From contig NZ_VMDU01000009.1 of NCBI RefSeq assembly GCF_008271465.1, positions 37,431 to 101,430 on the forward strand: DNA of 64,000 nt. The letters are read 5' to 3'. The stretch comes from Tabrizicola flagellatus. Lineage in GTDB: Bacteria > Pseudomonadota > Alphaproteobacteria > Rhodobacterales > Rhodobacteraceae. The position numbers were made by a program, and so were the translations under genes. Positions 26,782 to 35,846 of this stretch are shown one piece after another. The notes below the pieces were generated by a model. The model was not told where the DNA came from. It did not search any database and saw nothing but the letters and a program-made list of their open reading frames with translations. Numbering within the stretch: position 1 is the first letter of the stretch; every line of letters begins with the position of its first letter.

Positions 26782-27327
26782 CTAGAGCTCGCTGCCGGGC
26801 TGGGCCGAATGGGTCAGAAGGCCCATGACGTAACTTGCGACCGACCGGAAGCAGACCAGCGTAAAGCCCTGATCCTGCTGCCAGATCGCCGCCGCGACCT
26901 GGGCCGCGCGGCTGCGGCGCAACTCGCCCGGTTCCAGCCGGTCGAAATCCACCGGCATCAGCTTGCGCAGGACCTGGTCGGCCTTGTCGCCCTCGATGCG
27001 GAAGACCGCGCGCGCGTCCGAGACATCGACGGCCAGGTGATGTTCCCCCGCCAGCGCCTTGGCGAGTTTTGCCATCGCCTCGCCGACCTCGGCATAGGGC
27101 AGCATCAGCAGATATTCGTCGGGGCTCATCCAGCCGCAGGCATGGTCGCCCCTGATCTCGATCCGGCGCGGCGCGGGAACCTTCGTCCCCGTCACCGCCT
27201 TTATCGCCTTGTCCAGCGATTTCAGCCCCCTGGCGCGCAGGGTTATCATGCCCAGGGGGCCGATTTCCCGGATGGTGGCAAAGCCCTGGAAGCTGGCGCC
27301 GTTCAGCGCGGAAACCGGGTCAGACAT
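26782..27327 (-). CDS. soxG: Sarcosine oxidase subunit gamma
   Basis: A 181-residue subunit of the heterotetrameric sarcosine oxidase. It shares the folate-binding fold of GcvT-like proteins (RARGLKSLDKAIKAVTG, GWMSPDEYLLMLPYAEV, VDVSDARAVFRIEG). Its ATG at 27327 overlaps the end of soxA by eight bases, so translation is coupled; a start five codons earlier is possible but less usual. It is the last gene of soxBDAG and is followed by hairpins. Confidence 0.93.
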   Translation of the reverse strand: MSDPVSALNGASFQGFATIREIGPLGMITLRARGLKSLDKAIKAVTGTKVPAPRRIEIRGDHACGWMSPDEYLLMLPYAEVGEAMAKLAKALAGEHHLAVDVSDARAVFRIEGDKADQVLRKLMPVDFDRLEPGELRRSRAAQVAAAIWQQDQGFTLVCFRSVASYVMGLLTHSAQPGSEL

Positions 27328-30238
27328 TCTGCTTCTCCCCATCCTTGTCGTAGAACACGGTGTCGCGCACCCGCGCCTTCACCGTGCCGCCGGCGACGGT
27401 GTTGAACTCCACCACTTCGCCCATCCGCTGCGGCCCGTGCTTCAGCAGACCCATGGCGATGCCGCGCTTCAGCGTCGGCGAATAGTAGGTCGAGGTCACG
27501 CGGCCCTGAGTGTTGCGCTGGCCGTTGGCGTTGACGCCCTCGGCGACGATGTAGCTGCCGTCCGGAATGACGGAGCCGTCCAGCGTCTCGAAGCCGACGA
27601 GCTTCCAGCGGTCGGGGCTGGCGAGATAGGTCCGTTCCTGCCCGCGCTTGCCCAGGTAGTCGGCCTTCTTCTTCGAGATCGCCCAGTCGAGGCCGAGGTC
27701 CTGCGGAATGACGGTGCCGTCGGTCTCGTCACCGATCATGATGAAGCCCTTCTCGGCCCGCATGATATGGAGGCATTCGGTGCCGTAGGGCATCGCGCCG
27801 AGGGCCTTCCCGGCCTCCATGCAGGCCTCCCAGAAGGCCGCGCCATGGCTGGCAGGGACGGCGATTTCATAGGACAGTTCGCCCGAGAAGCTGATCCGGT
27901 AAACCCGGACCGGGAAGCCGGCCAGCTTGCCGTCCGCCCATTGCATGAAGGGCAGCGCCTCCTTGGAGACATCCATGCCGCCAAGGACTTGCAGGAGTTT
28001 CCTCGCGTTGGGCCCCACCACGGCGACCTGGGCATATTGCTCGGTGACATTGGCGGTATAGACCTGCCAGTCCCACCATTCGCATTGCAGCCAGTCCTCC
28101 ATCCAGGCGTGGATGCGGTCGGCCCCGCCGGAGGTGGTGTGGCAGAGCCAGGTGTCCTCGTCGATCCGGGCGACCACGCCGTCGTCGATCAGGAAGCCCT
28201 GTTCGTTGCACATCAACCCGTAGCGGCACTTGCCGACGGGCAGCGTGGACATCACGCCGGTGTAGAGCATGTCGAGGAACTTCCCGGCATCCGGGCCCTT
28301 GACGATGATCTTGCCGAGCGTGGAGGCGTCCAGGAGGCCGAGGTTGGTCCGCGTGTTCAGGACCTCGCGGTGGACGGCCTGTTCATGCGTCTCGCCGGCG
28401 CGCGGGAAGCAGTAGGGGCGGCGCCAGAGGCCGACGGGTTCGAAATAGGCCCCGGCCTTCTCGTGCGCCGCGTGCATGGGCGTGCGGCGCAGCGGCTGGA
28501 AGATCTCGCCCCGAGCCTCGCCGGCCAGCGCGCCGATGGTGACGGGGGTGTAGGGCGGGCGGAAGGTGGTGGTGCCGACCTGCGGAATCTCTTCACCCAG
28601 AGACTCAGCAAGCACGGCGAGACCGTTGATATTGCTCAGTTTTCCCTGATCCGTTGCCATGCCCAGCGTGGTATAGCGCTTGGTGTGTTCGACCGAGACA
28701 TAGCCCTCGCGGCTGGCGAGCTGCACGTCCGAAACCTTCACGTCGTTCTGGTAGTCGAGCCACATCTTGTTGCGCAACTGGACCGGCGCACCCTGCGGCA
28801 TGACCCAGACCGGCGGGATCGCCGCCGGCTTGCCCGACAGGTCGAGATCGCCCGCCGCCGCACCGACGCATTCGACCATGGCGCTGCCGTCATGGTTCAG
28901 CGGCGGGCGCTTCGGGTCGGGGACAAAGGCCGAGATCGTCTCGTCCCAGAGCAGCTTGCCGCCGCAGTGGCTCCACAGATGCACCACGGGCGACCAGCCG
29001 CCCGACATGGCGACGGCCTCGCAGGCGATCTCTTCCTGCACCGTGCCCTCGCCCGCCTGGGCGCAGACGGCGACGCCGGTGACGCGCTTCCCGCCCTTGA
29101 CCTTGGCGATGGCCTTGCCGGTCAGCACGCGGATCCCGGCGGCGCGGGCGGCCTGCGGCAGGGCGCCGTCGGCGGTCTCGCGCGCATCGAGGATGGCGGG
29201 CACGTCCAGCCCCGCCGCCTTCAGCGCCAGCGCGGTCTGATAGGCCGAGTCGTTGTTGGTGACGACGACCGTGCGGTCGCCCGGCGAGACGGCATAGTTC
29301 ACCACATAGTCGCGCACCGCCGAGGCGAGCATGACGCCGGGAATGTCGTTGCCGGCAAAGGACAAGGGCCGCTCGATGGCCCCGGTCGCGGCGATGATCC
29401 GCCCCGCGCGGATCCGCCAGAGGCGGTGCTTCGGGCGCCCGTCGCCGGGGGTGTGGTCGGCCACGCGCTCGTCGGCCAGGACATAGCCGTGGTCATAGAC
29501 CCCGAAGCCGCAGGTGCGGGTGCGCAGGGTCACGTTGTCGCGCGCGAGGAGGTCGGCCTCCATCGCCGACAGCCAGGCCTCGACCGGCTGGCCGTCCACC
29601 TCGGTCTGGTCCACCGGGGCGCGGCCGCCGATCACCGGGGCCTGTTCCAGAAGGATCACGCGCTGGCCCTTGTCGGCGGCGGCCTTCGCGGCCTTCAGGC
29701 CCGCGACCCCCGCCCCCACGACCAGCAGGTCGCAGAAGACATATGCCTGTTCATAGCGGTCGGCGTCCGGTTGCGTCGGCGCCTTGCCGAGACCGGCGGA
29801 GCGGCGGATGACCGGCTCGAAGACGTGTTTCCAGAACGGACGCGGGTGGATGAAGGTCTTGTAGTAGAACCCCGCCGGCAGGAAGCGCGCGGCGTAGTTG
29901 TTCACCACGCCCACGTCGAAGTCGAGGCTGGGCCAGTGGTTCTGCGAGGTGCATTCCAGCCCGTCGAAGAGCTCGGTTGTGGTGGTGCGTTGGTTCGGTT
30001 CCAGCCGGGCGCCGGTGCCGAGGTTCACGAGCGCATTCGGCTCTTCCGGCCCCGAGGCGACGATGCCGCGGGGACGATGATACTTGAAGCTGCGGCCCAC
30101 GAGCATCTGGTCGTTGGCCAGAAGTCCCGCGGCCAGCGTATCGCCCCGGAAACCCCGGAAACGCTTGCCATTGAAGGTGAATTCGACGGGCGCGGTCCGG
30201 TCGATCAGCCGGCCGCCCCTGGCGAGGCGCGTGCTCAT
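27320..30238 (-). CDS. soxA: Sarcosine oxidase subunit alpha
   Basis: A 972-residue subunit. The N-terminal 2Fe-2S-ferredoxin-like region (about 15-100) is followed by an FAD/NAD-binding domain with DLLVVGAGVAGLKAAKAA near residue 170. The C-terminal GcvT-like tetrahydrofolate domain starts at about 600 (RRTPMHAAHEKAGAYFEPVG). The complex oxidises sarcosine to glycine and hands the methyl carbon to tetrahydrofolate as 5,10-methylene-THF. The length matches known alpha subunits. It overlaps soxD by four bases and soxG by eight. Confidence 0.96.
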   Translation of the reverse strand: MSTRLARGGRLIDRTAPVEFTFNGKRFRGFRGDTLAAGLLANDQMLVGRSFKYHRPRGIVASGPEEPNALVNLGTGARLEPNQRTTTTELFDGLECTSQNHWPSLDFDVGVVNNYAARFLPAGFYYKTFIHPRPFWKHVFEPVIRRSAGLGKAPTQPDADRYEQAYVFCDLLVVGAGVAGLKAAKAAADKGQRVILLEQAPVIGGRAPVDQTEVDGQPVEAWLSAMEADLLARDNVTLRTRTCGFGVYDHGYVLADERVADHTPGDGRPKHRLWRIRAGRIIAATGAIERPLSFAGNDIPGVMLASAVRDYVVNYAVSPGDRTVVVTNNDSAYQTALALKAAGLDVPAILDARETADGALPQAARAAGIRVLTGKAIAKVKGGKRVTGVAVCAQAGEGTVQEEIACEAVAMSGGWSPVVHLWSHCGGKLLWDETISAFVPDPKRPPLNHDGSAMVECVGAAAGDLDLSGKPAAIPPVWVMPQGAPVQLRNKMWLDYQNDVKVSDVQLASREGYVSVEHTKRYTTLGMATDQGKLSNINGLAVLAESLGEEIPQVGTTTFRPPYTPVTIGALAGEARGEIFQPLRRTPMHAAHEKAGAYFEPVGLWRRPYCFPRAGETHEQAVHREVLNTRTNLGLLDASTLGKIIVKGPDAGKFLDMLYTGVMSTLPVGKCRYGLMCNEQGFLIDDGVVARIDEDTWLCHTTSGGADRIHAWMEDWLQCEWWDWQVYTANVTEQYAQVAVVGPNARKLLQVLGGMDVSKEALPFMQWADGKLAGFPVRVYRISFSGELSYEIAVPASHGAAFWEACMEAGKALGAMPYGTECLHIMRAEKGFIMIGDETDGTVIPQDLGLDWAISKKKADYLGKRGQERTYLASPDRWKLVGFETLDGSVIPDGSYIVAEGVNANGQRNTQGRVTSTYYSPTLKRGIAMGLLKHGPQRMGEVVEFNTVAGGTVKARVRDTVFYDKDGEKQNV

Positions 30239-30570
30239 TTCGTGTCCTTCCAGTCAGGCCGCCAGTCGGGACGGCGGGCCTGGATCTTCGCGATAATGTC
30301 GGCGGGCGGTTCGGAGACCTGCGCAGGGTAGGTCCCGAACACCTCGAGCGTGGCGGTGCAGCGCGCGGCGAGGAACCACTTGCCGCAGCCGTAGGTGTGA
30401 CGCCAGCGTTCGAAATGCACGCCCTTGGGGTTCTTGCGAGCGAACATGTAGGCCTCGAACTCCTCGGGAGTGGAGCCGGGGCCGAAGCGCTTCAGATGCG
30501 CCTCGTAGCCGGGGGAAAGCTCGGTCTCTTCGGCCTTCACGCCGCAGTAGGGACATTCGAGGATCAGCAT
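30235..30570 (-). CDS. soxD: Sarcosine oxidase subunit delta
   Basis: A 111-residue zinc-binding subunit. The CPYCG pair near the N terminus, and HTYGCGKWF with later Cys and His residues, supply the zinc ligands. The segment FERWRHTYGCGKWFLAARC is the family hallmark. Its end overlaps the soxA start by four bases, and it follows soxB by 49 bp. Confidence 0.95.
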   Translation of the reverse strand: MLILECPYCGVKAEETELSPGYEAHLKRFGPGSTPEEFEAYMFARKNPKGVHFERWRHTYGCGKWFLAARCTATLEVFGTYPAQVSEPPADIIAKIQARRPDWRPDWKDTK

Positions 30571-30619
30571 GCTGCGTCTCCGTTGCGGGATGCTTTCGGG
30601 GTCGGGCGCGGGGCGGGCA

Positions 30620-31867
30620 TCAGTGCGCCACCCCGGCCGCGACGGATTCGTCGATGAACTGGCCTTCCTTGAAGCGCCACATGTTGAACTCGGCCGCCAG
30701 GGGGCCGGGTTCGCCCTTGGCCATGAGTTCCGCCATCGCCCAGCCCGAGCCGGGGATTGCCTTGAACCCGCCGGTGCCCCAGCCGCAGTTGATGAAGCAG
30801 TTGCCCAGCGGCGTCTTCGAGATGATGGGCGAGCGGTCGCCGGTCATGTCCACGATGCCGCCCCACTGGCGCAGCATCTTGAGCCGGCTGATGATCGGGA
30901 AGGTTTCCACCAGGGCGCGAAGCGTCTCCTCGATGTGGTGGAAGCTGCCGCGTTGGGTGTAGTTGTTGAACCCGTCGGTGCCGCCGCCGATCACCATCTC
31001 GCCCTTGTCGGATTGCGACATGTAGCCGTGGACGGTGTTGGCCATGACGACCACGTCCATGCAGGGCTTGATCGGCTCGGAGACCAGCGCCTGAAGCGCC
31101 ACCGCCTCGATCGGCAGACGGAAGCCCGCCATCTCGGCCAACTGGCCGGAATGGCCGGCGACGACCAGCCCCAGCTTCTTGCAACCGATGAAGCCCTTCG
31201 TGGTCTCGACCCCGGTCACCTGGCCGTTTTCGGACCGGACGCCCTTGACCTCGCAGTTCTGGATGATGTGCATGCCCATGGCCGAACAGGCGCGCGCATA
31301 GCCCCAGGCGACGGCATCGTGCCGCCCGGTGCCGCCGCGCGGCTGCCAGAGAGCCCCGAGGACCGGATAGCGGGGGCCGTCGATGTTCAGGATCGGGCAG
31401 AGCTCCTTCACCCGTTGCGGCGTGATGAATTCGGTCGCCACCCCTTGCAGGGCATTGGCATGGGCGGTGCGCTGGTAGCCGCGCACCTCGTGATGGGTCT
31501 GGGCCAGCATCATCACGCCGCGGGGGCTGAACATCACGTTGTAGTTCAGCTCCTGGCTGAGCGTCTCGTAGAGGCTGCGAGACTTCTCGTAGATCGCGGC
31601 CGAGGAGTCCTGAAGATAGTTCGACCGGATGATCGTGGTGTTGCGTCCGGTGTTGCCGCCGCCGAGCCAGCCCTTCTCGATCACCGCGACATTGGTGATG
31701 CCGTGGTTCTTGCCCAGGTAGTAGGCGGTCGCAAGGCCGTGCCCCCCTGCCCCCACGATGATCGCGTCGTAGGACGCCCTGGGCTCTGGCGAGGCCCAGG
31801 CGCGTTCCCAACCCAGGTGGTAGCGGGCTGCCTCGCGGGCAATGGCAAAGACCGAGTAGCGCTTCAT
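30620..31867 (-). CDS. soxB: Sarcosine oxidase subunit beta
   Basis: A 415-residue FAD subunit that carries the sarcosine dehydrogenation site. The dinucleotide fold is DAIIVGAGGHGLATAYYLG near residue 35, and the flavin region contains GNTGRNTTIIRSNY. The C-terminal NCGWGTGGFKAIPGSG is typical. The start at 31867 (MKRYSVFAIAREAARYHLGW) matches relatives; the frame is open upstream. It is the first gene of soxBDAG, and here glyA is not found upstream. Confidence 0.96.
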   Translation of the reverse strand: MKRYSVFAIAREAARYHLGWERAWASPEPRASYDAIIVGAGGHGLATAYYLGKNHGITNVAVIEKGWLGGGNTGRNTTIIRSNYLQDSSAAIYEKSRSLYETLSQELNYNVMFSPRGVMMLAQTHHEVRGYQRTAHANALQGVATEFITPQRVKELCPILNIDGPRYPVLGALWQPRGGTGRHDAVAWGYARACSAMGMHIIQNCEVKGVRSENGQVTGVETTKGFIGCKKLGLVVAGHSGQLAEMAGFRLPIEAVALQALVSEPIKPCMDVVVMANTVHGYMSQSDKGEMVIGGGTDGFNNYTQRGSFHHIEETLRALVETFPIISRLKMLRQWGGIVDMTGDRSPIISKTPLGNCFINCGWGTGGFKAIPGSGWAMAELMAKGEPGPLAAEFNMWRFKEGQFIDESVAAGVAH

Positions 31868-31955
31868 CGTGGCCTCTTGAAGGACGGGGTCGCCAGACAG
31901 GAGTCGGCTGCCATGTCTTGGATGAGTTGCGGAGTGCAGCCAAATCCGCCTGCGG

Positions 31956-31974
31956 CGCAATCGGGAAAATTGCG
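31956..31974. promoter_or_regulatory. Inverted repeat in the soxB-ccmI divergent region
   Basis: CGCAAT (31956-31961) and ATTGCG (31969-31974) flank a seven-base spacer in the 228-bp gap between the divergent soxB and ccmI genes, about 90 bases before soxB. It may be an operator of the sarcosine operon. No regulator gene is adjacent. Confidence 0.3.
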
Positions 31975-32095
31975 ACATGACGTGCAGCCGGCAGCGGGCC
32001 AGCCGGCAAGAATGGTGCCGTGCGGCCGAATGCCCCTTTCTTGGCCGTCCTTAAACGACTATGTCCGACGCGACAGGCAGGGGGCACAACAGGCG

Positions 32096-33328
32096 ATGAC
32101 GGGCTGGATGTTCTGGACGGTGGCTACCGGTCTTGCGGCCCTGGTCGCGGCGGTGCTGCTGGCGGCCCTGCGCAAGGCACCGGCGTCCGATGCTGGCCCT
32201 GATGCCGACCTGTCGGTTTACCGCGACCAGTTCGCCGAGATCGAACGCGATCTTGCGCGCGGCACCATCGGCCCCGACGAGGCCGCGCGGCTGCGCGCCG
32301 AGGTCGGCAAGCGGCTGCTGGATGCGGACCGCAAACGGGGCGCAACCGGCGCCCCGGAGGCGGCAGAGGGCAAGGCTGCCGTCCGGTCGCGGGCCGGTGT
32401 TCCGGCGGCGGTTCCGGCGCTGATCGCTGCCGTGATGCTGCCGGGGGCGCTTGCGACCTACTGGTGGCTGGGCGCGCCGGGCTATCCCGACATGGCGCTG
32501 AAGCCGCGGCTGGCGGCTCTGGACGAGGGCATCGCCAACCGTCCCTCGCAGGAGGCGGAGCTTGCCGCCACGGGCCGGTCGCGCGACGCGACCAAGGATC
32601 AGGCGCTGGCGGCCGAACTGGCCGGGATCACCGATCCCGAGACCTTGCGCGGACGCTTCCGGCAGGCCTTCGAGTCGGGGGACCTTCAGACGGCCGTCCG
32701 GGTGCAGGAGCGGCTGATCGCCGTGCTGGGCGAACAGGCCGGATCGAACGACCACGCCAACCTCGCGCTGGCCCTGGTGGCCGAGGCAGGCGGCTATGTC
32801 TCGCCCGAGGCCGAGGCCGCGCTGCGTGCGAGCCTTCAGGCCGACATGACGAACGAGCTGGCGCGCTATCTGGTGGGCGAGATGTTCGTGCAGGGCGGCC
32901 GCTTCGACCAGGCCTTCCGCTTCTGGCGCCCGCTGGCCGAGCAGGGCAATCCCGAGGCGCCCTGGACCGCCTCGATACGCGAGCGGATCGCCTCGGTCGC
33001 GGAACTGGCCGGCATCCGCTATGCCCTGCCGGGCGCGGCCGGCGGGATGCGCGGCCCCTCGGCGGCGGACATGGCGGCGGCGGGCGAGATGTCGGCCGAG
33101 GACCGCCAGGCGATGATCGAGGGCATGGTGGCGCAGCTGTCCGACCGGCTGGCGACCGAGGGCGGGACGGTCGAGGAATGGAACCGGCTGATCCGTTCGC
33201 TGGCGGTGCTGGAGCGGCTGGAGGAGGCGCAGACGATCTACGACGAGGCCAAGGCGAAATTCGAGGGCCGGCCGGCGGAGCTGTCCTTCCTGCGTCAGGC
33301 GGCGGTGGAAACCGGGTTGACCCCGTGA
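32096..33328 (+). CDS. ccmI: c-type cytochrome biogenesis protein CcmI
   Basis: This 410-residue protein has the CcmI layout: a first transmembrane helix (residues 3-25), a short cytoplasmic loop with [18 protein letters not shown], a second helix near residues 102-122, and a periplasmic tetratricopeptide domain ([35 protein letters not shown]). It chaperones apocytochrome c for heme attachment. The ATG at 32096 begins MTGWMFW; the frame is open upstream because of high GC. It overlaps ruvX by four bases. The rest of the ccm operon is not in the window. Confidence 0.9.
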   Translation: MTGWMFWTVATGLAALVAAVLLAALRKAPASDAGPDADLSVYRDQFAEIERDLARGTIGPDEAARLRAEVGKRLLDADRKRGATGAPEAAEGKAAVRSRAGVPAAVPALIAAVMLPGALATYWWLGAPGYPDMALKPRLAALDEGIANRPSQEAELAATGRSRDATKDQALAAELAGITDPETLRGRFRQAFESGDLQTAVRVQERLIAVLGEQAGSNDHANLALALVAEAGGYVSPEAEAALRASLQADMTNELARYLVGEMFVQGGRFDQAFRFWRPLAEQGNPEAPWTASIRERIASVAELAGIRYALPGAAGGMRGPSAADMAAAGEMSAEDRQAMIEGMVAQLSDRLATEGGTVEEWNRLIRSLAVLERLEEAQTIYDEAKAKFEGRPAELSFLRQAAVETGLTP

Positions 33329-33804
33329 TCTGCGCCTCGGTGGAAGAGTTCGCCGCCGCCCTGCCGCCGAACCGGGCGATCGCCGGGCTGGACCTCGGCA
33401 CCCATACCATCGGAGTCGCGCTGTCGGACCTTCGGCGGCAGGTGGCGACGCCGGTCGAGGTGATCCGGCGCGAGAAGTTCACGCTTGATGCCGGAAAGCT
33501 GCTGGCGCTGCTGGCGGCGCGCGAGGCGGCGGGAATCGTTCTGGGGTTGCCGCTGAACATGGACGGCAGCGCGGGCCCCCGGGTGCAGTCCACCCAGGCC
33601 TTCGCGCGCAACCTGGAGAAGCTCACCGCGCTGCCGATCTGCTATTGGGACGAGCGTCTGTCCACCGTTGCGGCAGAAAGGGCACTGCTGGAGGCGGATA
33701 CGTCGCGAAAGCGTCGGAAAGAGGTGATCGACCAGGTGGCGGCGGGCTATATCCTGCAAGGCGCGCTGGACCGTATGGCGCATTTGGGGCGGAGTGAGCC
33801 GTGA
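33325..33804 (+). CDS. ruvX: YqgF/RuvX family RNase H-fold nuclease
   Basis: A 159-residue protein with the YqgF pattern: [18 protein letters not shown] (catalytic Asp), [29 protein letters not shown], and [15 protein letters not shown] with the last acidic residue. The family is implicated in 16S rRNA 5'-end maturation and is also labelled a Holliday junction resolvase. It starts with GTG, overlapping the ccmI stop as GTGA, and ends overlapping the next gene the same way. Confidence 0.92.
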   Translation: MICASVEEFAAALPPNRAIAGLDLGTHTIGVALSDLRRQVATPVEVIRREKFTLDAGKLLALLAAREAAGIVLGLPLNMDGSAGPRVQSTQAFARNLEKLTALPICYWDERLSTVAAERALLEADTSRKRRKEVIDQVAAGYILQGALDRMAHLGRSEP

Positions 33805-34031
33805 AGGACGATGTCTGGAAGCGCGACGAGATCGCCTCGCCTTGCGTCAAGCTGTGCGTCGTCCACCCCGAAGAGCGGATCTGCGTCGGCTGCTACCGCA
33901 CCATCGACGAGATCAGCCAGTGGTCGCGCCTGACCCACGAGGAGCGCGCGGCGGTGATGGCCGAATTGCCGGGCCGCGCGCCGCGCTTGCAGAAGCGGCG
34001 CGGCGGGCGGATGGCCCGGATGGAGCGCTAG
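33801..34031 (+). CDS. DUF1289 small protein
   Basis: A 76-residue protein with the DUF1289 Cys pattern [26 protein letters not shown], suggesting a small metal-binding knuckle. The role is unknown. It starts with GTG, overlapping the ruvX stop by four bases, so ccmI, ruvX and this gene are translationally coupled in series. The transcript probably ends in the hairpin element at 34064. Confidence 0.85.
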   Translation: MKDDVWKRDEIASPCVKLCVVHPEERICVGCYRTIDEISQWSRLTHEERAAVMAELPGRAPRLQKRRGGRMARMER

Positions 34032-34060
34032 TCGGGCCTCCTGCTGCCTGACCGGCCGCG

Positions 34061-34114
34061 ACCGGGGGCGCTTCGCCCCCCGGACCCCCAGAGAGTATTT
34101 CGCAAAAGGGCAAG
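34061..34114. repeat. Extragenic hairpin plus AAATACTC element, copy 1
   Basis: GGGGGCG (34064-34070) and CGCCCCC (34074-34080) make a tight hairpin. Then GGACCCCC and, on the minus strand, a block reading CTTGCCCTTTT then AAATACTC (34114 down to 34093). It lies between two convergent genes. The same block recurs at 41140, 55868 and 60064, and a variant lies at 54621. It probably acts as a terminator. Confidence 0.65.
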
Positions 34115-34867
34115 TCAGGCTGCGGTCAGCCAGTCCCGGACGCTGGCGAGCTGCGGGCGGAAATAGGCGATCATCCGGCCTTCGGGCGGGGCCGTGTCCT
34201 CTGGCCTCCAGGGCGCCACTCCGTGCAGGGTCAGGCGGTGGAGCAGGGTCGCCTCGCCCGGCCGGGCGGGCAGTTCGACCCGGCGGCAGGAAGCGAAGAC
34301 CTGGCGGCGGGCGGCCTGGTAGGCCGCGGTGATGTCGATCTCGCCCCAGATGTCCGGCGGGTGCGGCGCCAGCGCCTGTCGCAGCGCGGCGCGGAGGAGG
34401 TCGTGGCTGCCCTCCCAGACGGTGAGCGGAGAAGCGGCGGTGTCGTTCAGCGGCAGGCCGAGGATCCAGGCATGGGGCTCCTTGACCATCCGGGCGCGGG
34501 TCGGGCCGATGGGCAGGAGACCGTCGAGATGCGCGGCGTCCCGGTCGCGGCGGAAGGCGAAGGCGGTCGGCGTTTCCTCGGGCGAGGGTCGGGGATAGCC
34601 GGGGCGGATCACCGACAGCTGGGCCCGGTGCAGGGGTTCGGGGGCAAGCGGCAGGACCGACCAGGGGAAGGGCGTGCCGCCGATCGCGCCGTCGGGTCCG
34701 TTCGGCAGGGCATCGACACCGACGAACCAGGTGCCGCCGCAGCGCCAGGGTTCCTCCGTGGCGGCGAGCGTGTCGAGGGCAGCCGCGCGGGCGGCGGCGG
34801 CCCAGGCGGCGATGGCCGGGTCGGGGCCGATCCTGCACCAGCCGCGCGCGGCCGCCGCGTCTACCAT
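34115..34867 (-). CDS. Possible Fe(II)/2-oxoglutarate dioxygenase-like protein
   Basis: A 250-residue protein with an HxD pair in AAHLDGLLPI near residue 113, a later HRLTLHGVAPW near residue 211, and an Arg in EGRMIAYFRPQ near 231. The order H-x-D, H, R resembles phytanoyl-CoA-dioxygenase-like enzymes. I do not recognise the family with certainty. An alternative is an uncharacterised protein that only looks similar by chance. It overlaps the TSUP permease gene upstream by seven bases, so the two probably share a transcript. Confidence 0.6.
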   Translation of the reverse strand: MVDAAAARGWCRIGPDPAIAAWAAAARAAALDTLAATEEPWRCGGTWFVGVDALPNGPDGAIGGTPFPWSVLPLAPEPLHRAQLSVIRPGYPRPSPEETPTAFAFRRDRDAAHLDGLLPIGPTRARMVKEPHAWILGLPLNDTAASPLTVWEGSHDLLRAALRQALAPHPPDIWGEIDITAAYQAARRQVFASCRRVELPARPGEATLLHRLTLHGVAPWRPEDTAPPEGRMIAYFRPQLASVRDWLTAA

Positions 34868-35679
34868 CCCAGGACCTTGCGCAGCATGTTGAGCGCGACC
34901 AGCGTCAGGAAGATCGCGAAGGCGCGCTTCAGGGGCTTGGGGTTCATCGCATGGGCAAGCCGCACGCCCAGCGGCGTGGTCAGGAGCGTGGTGCCGATGA
35001 CGACGAGGAAGGCGGGGAGGTTGACCGCTCCGATGGTCCAGGGCGGCGCCTCGGCCACGGGCAGGAGGAGGAAGCCCAGCACCGAGGGCACGGCGATCAG
35101 CACGCCGAAGCCCGAGGCGGTGGCGACCGCCCGGTGGATCGGCAGGCCGTAAAGCGTCATCAGCGGCACGCCGAAGGTGCCGCCGCCGATCCCCATCATC
35201 GCCGAGAAGAAGCCGACCGAGCCGGCCAGGGTGCTCCGCAGCGGCTCACCGGGCATGCGGTCGCCCAGACGCCAGTGGTCGCGCCCGAAGGCCATCCAGA
35301 GCCCGGCAAGCCCCGCCAGCGCCCCGAACACGGCCTGCAGCGTCGTCGAGGAGACCTTGCCCGCGACATAGGTGCCGATGGCGGCCGAGATCACCAGAGC
35401 CGGCCCCCAGGTCTTCAGCACCTCCCAGTCCACCGCGCCCTTCCTGTTGTGCGAGGAGACCGAGCGCAGCGAGGTGACGACAATGGTCGCCATCGAGGTC
35501 GCGACGCAAACCTGCATCAGCTGCCCCCCGCCATAGCCGAGATGGCCGAAGGCGTAGAAAAAGGCCGGCACCAGGACGATCCCGCCGCCGACGCCGAGAA
35601 GGCCGCCGATCACCCCGGCGAAGGCGCCGATCACGACCAGGGCGGCGATCATCGGCAGGAGAAGCGAAAGGTCGGGCAT
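34861..35679 (-). CDS. TSUP (TauE/SafE) family membrane permease
   Basis: A 272-residue protein with about eight membrane helices in two similar halves. The family signatures are FAGVIGGLLGVGGGIVLVPAFF in the first half and MMGIGGGTFGVPLMTLYG in the second. Relatives move sulfite, sulfonates or other small organic anions across the inner membrane. The substrate here is unknown. It is divergent from the Bcr/CflA exporter, with 167 bp between the starts, and is followed by the dioxygenase-like gene. Confidence 0.92.
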   Translation of the reverse strand: MPDLSLLLPMIAALVVIGAFAGVIGGLLGVGGGIVLVPAFFYAFGHLGYGGGQLMQVCVATSMATIVVTSLRSVSSHNRKGAVDWEVLKTWGPALVISAAIGTYVAGKVSSTTLQAVFGALAGLAGLWMAFGRDHWRLGDRMPGEPLRSTLAGSVGFFSAMMGIGGGTFGVPLMTLYGLPIHRAVATASGFGVLIAVPSVLGFLLLPVAEAPPWTIGAVNLPAFLVVIGTTLLTTPLGVRLAHAMNPKPLKRAFAIFLTLVALNMLRKVLGW

Positions 35680-35803
35680 GGGTCACCTTGCATCCGGTTC
35701 CCCGACATAGCCCGGAGCGGCAGGCTCTGCCAGTGGTCACCGGCACGGGGCGGTCTGCCCCTGCACCCCATCGACCGCCGCAGATGTGCTCTGGTGCCGG
35801 AAG

Positions 35804-35817
35804 ATACCATCTGGTAT
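35804..35817. promoter_or_regulatory. Perfect 14-bp palindrome before the Bcr/CflA exporter
   Basis: ATACCA (35804-35809), TC, TGGTAT (35812-35817) is an exact inverted repeat 29 bases before the exporter ATG, in the gap shared with the divergent TSUP gene. ATACCA-type arms occur in some GntR and TetR operators. No regulator gene is adjacent, so the cognate protein is unknown. Confidence 0.5.
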
Positions 35818-35846
35818 GCAGCGCGCCTGCCCAAGGAGAATCCCCG

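Noticed and set aside
27209..30331. A 1040-residue open frame on the plus strand opposite soxA
   Set aside because: It is antisense to a well-conserved 972-residue gene. Its translation is rich in Arg, His, Gly, Asp and Val with no domain, as expected from high-GC third-position bias.
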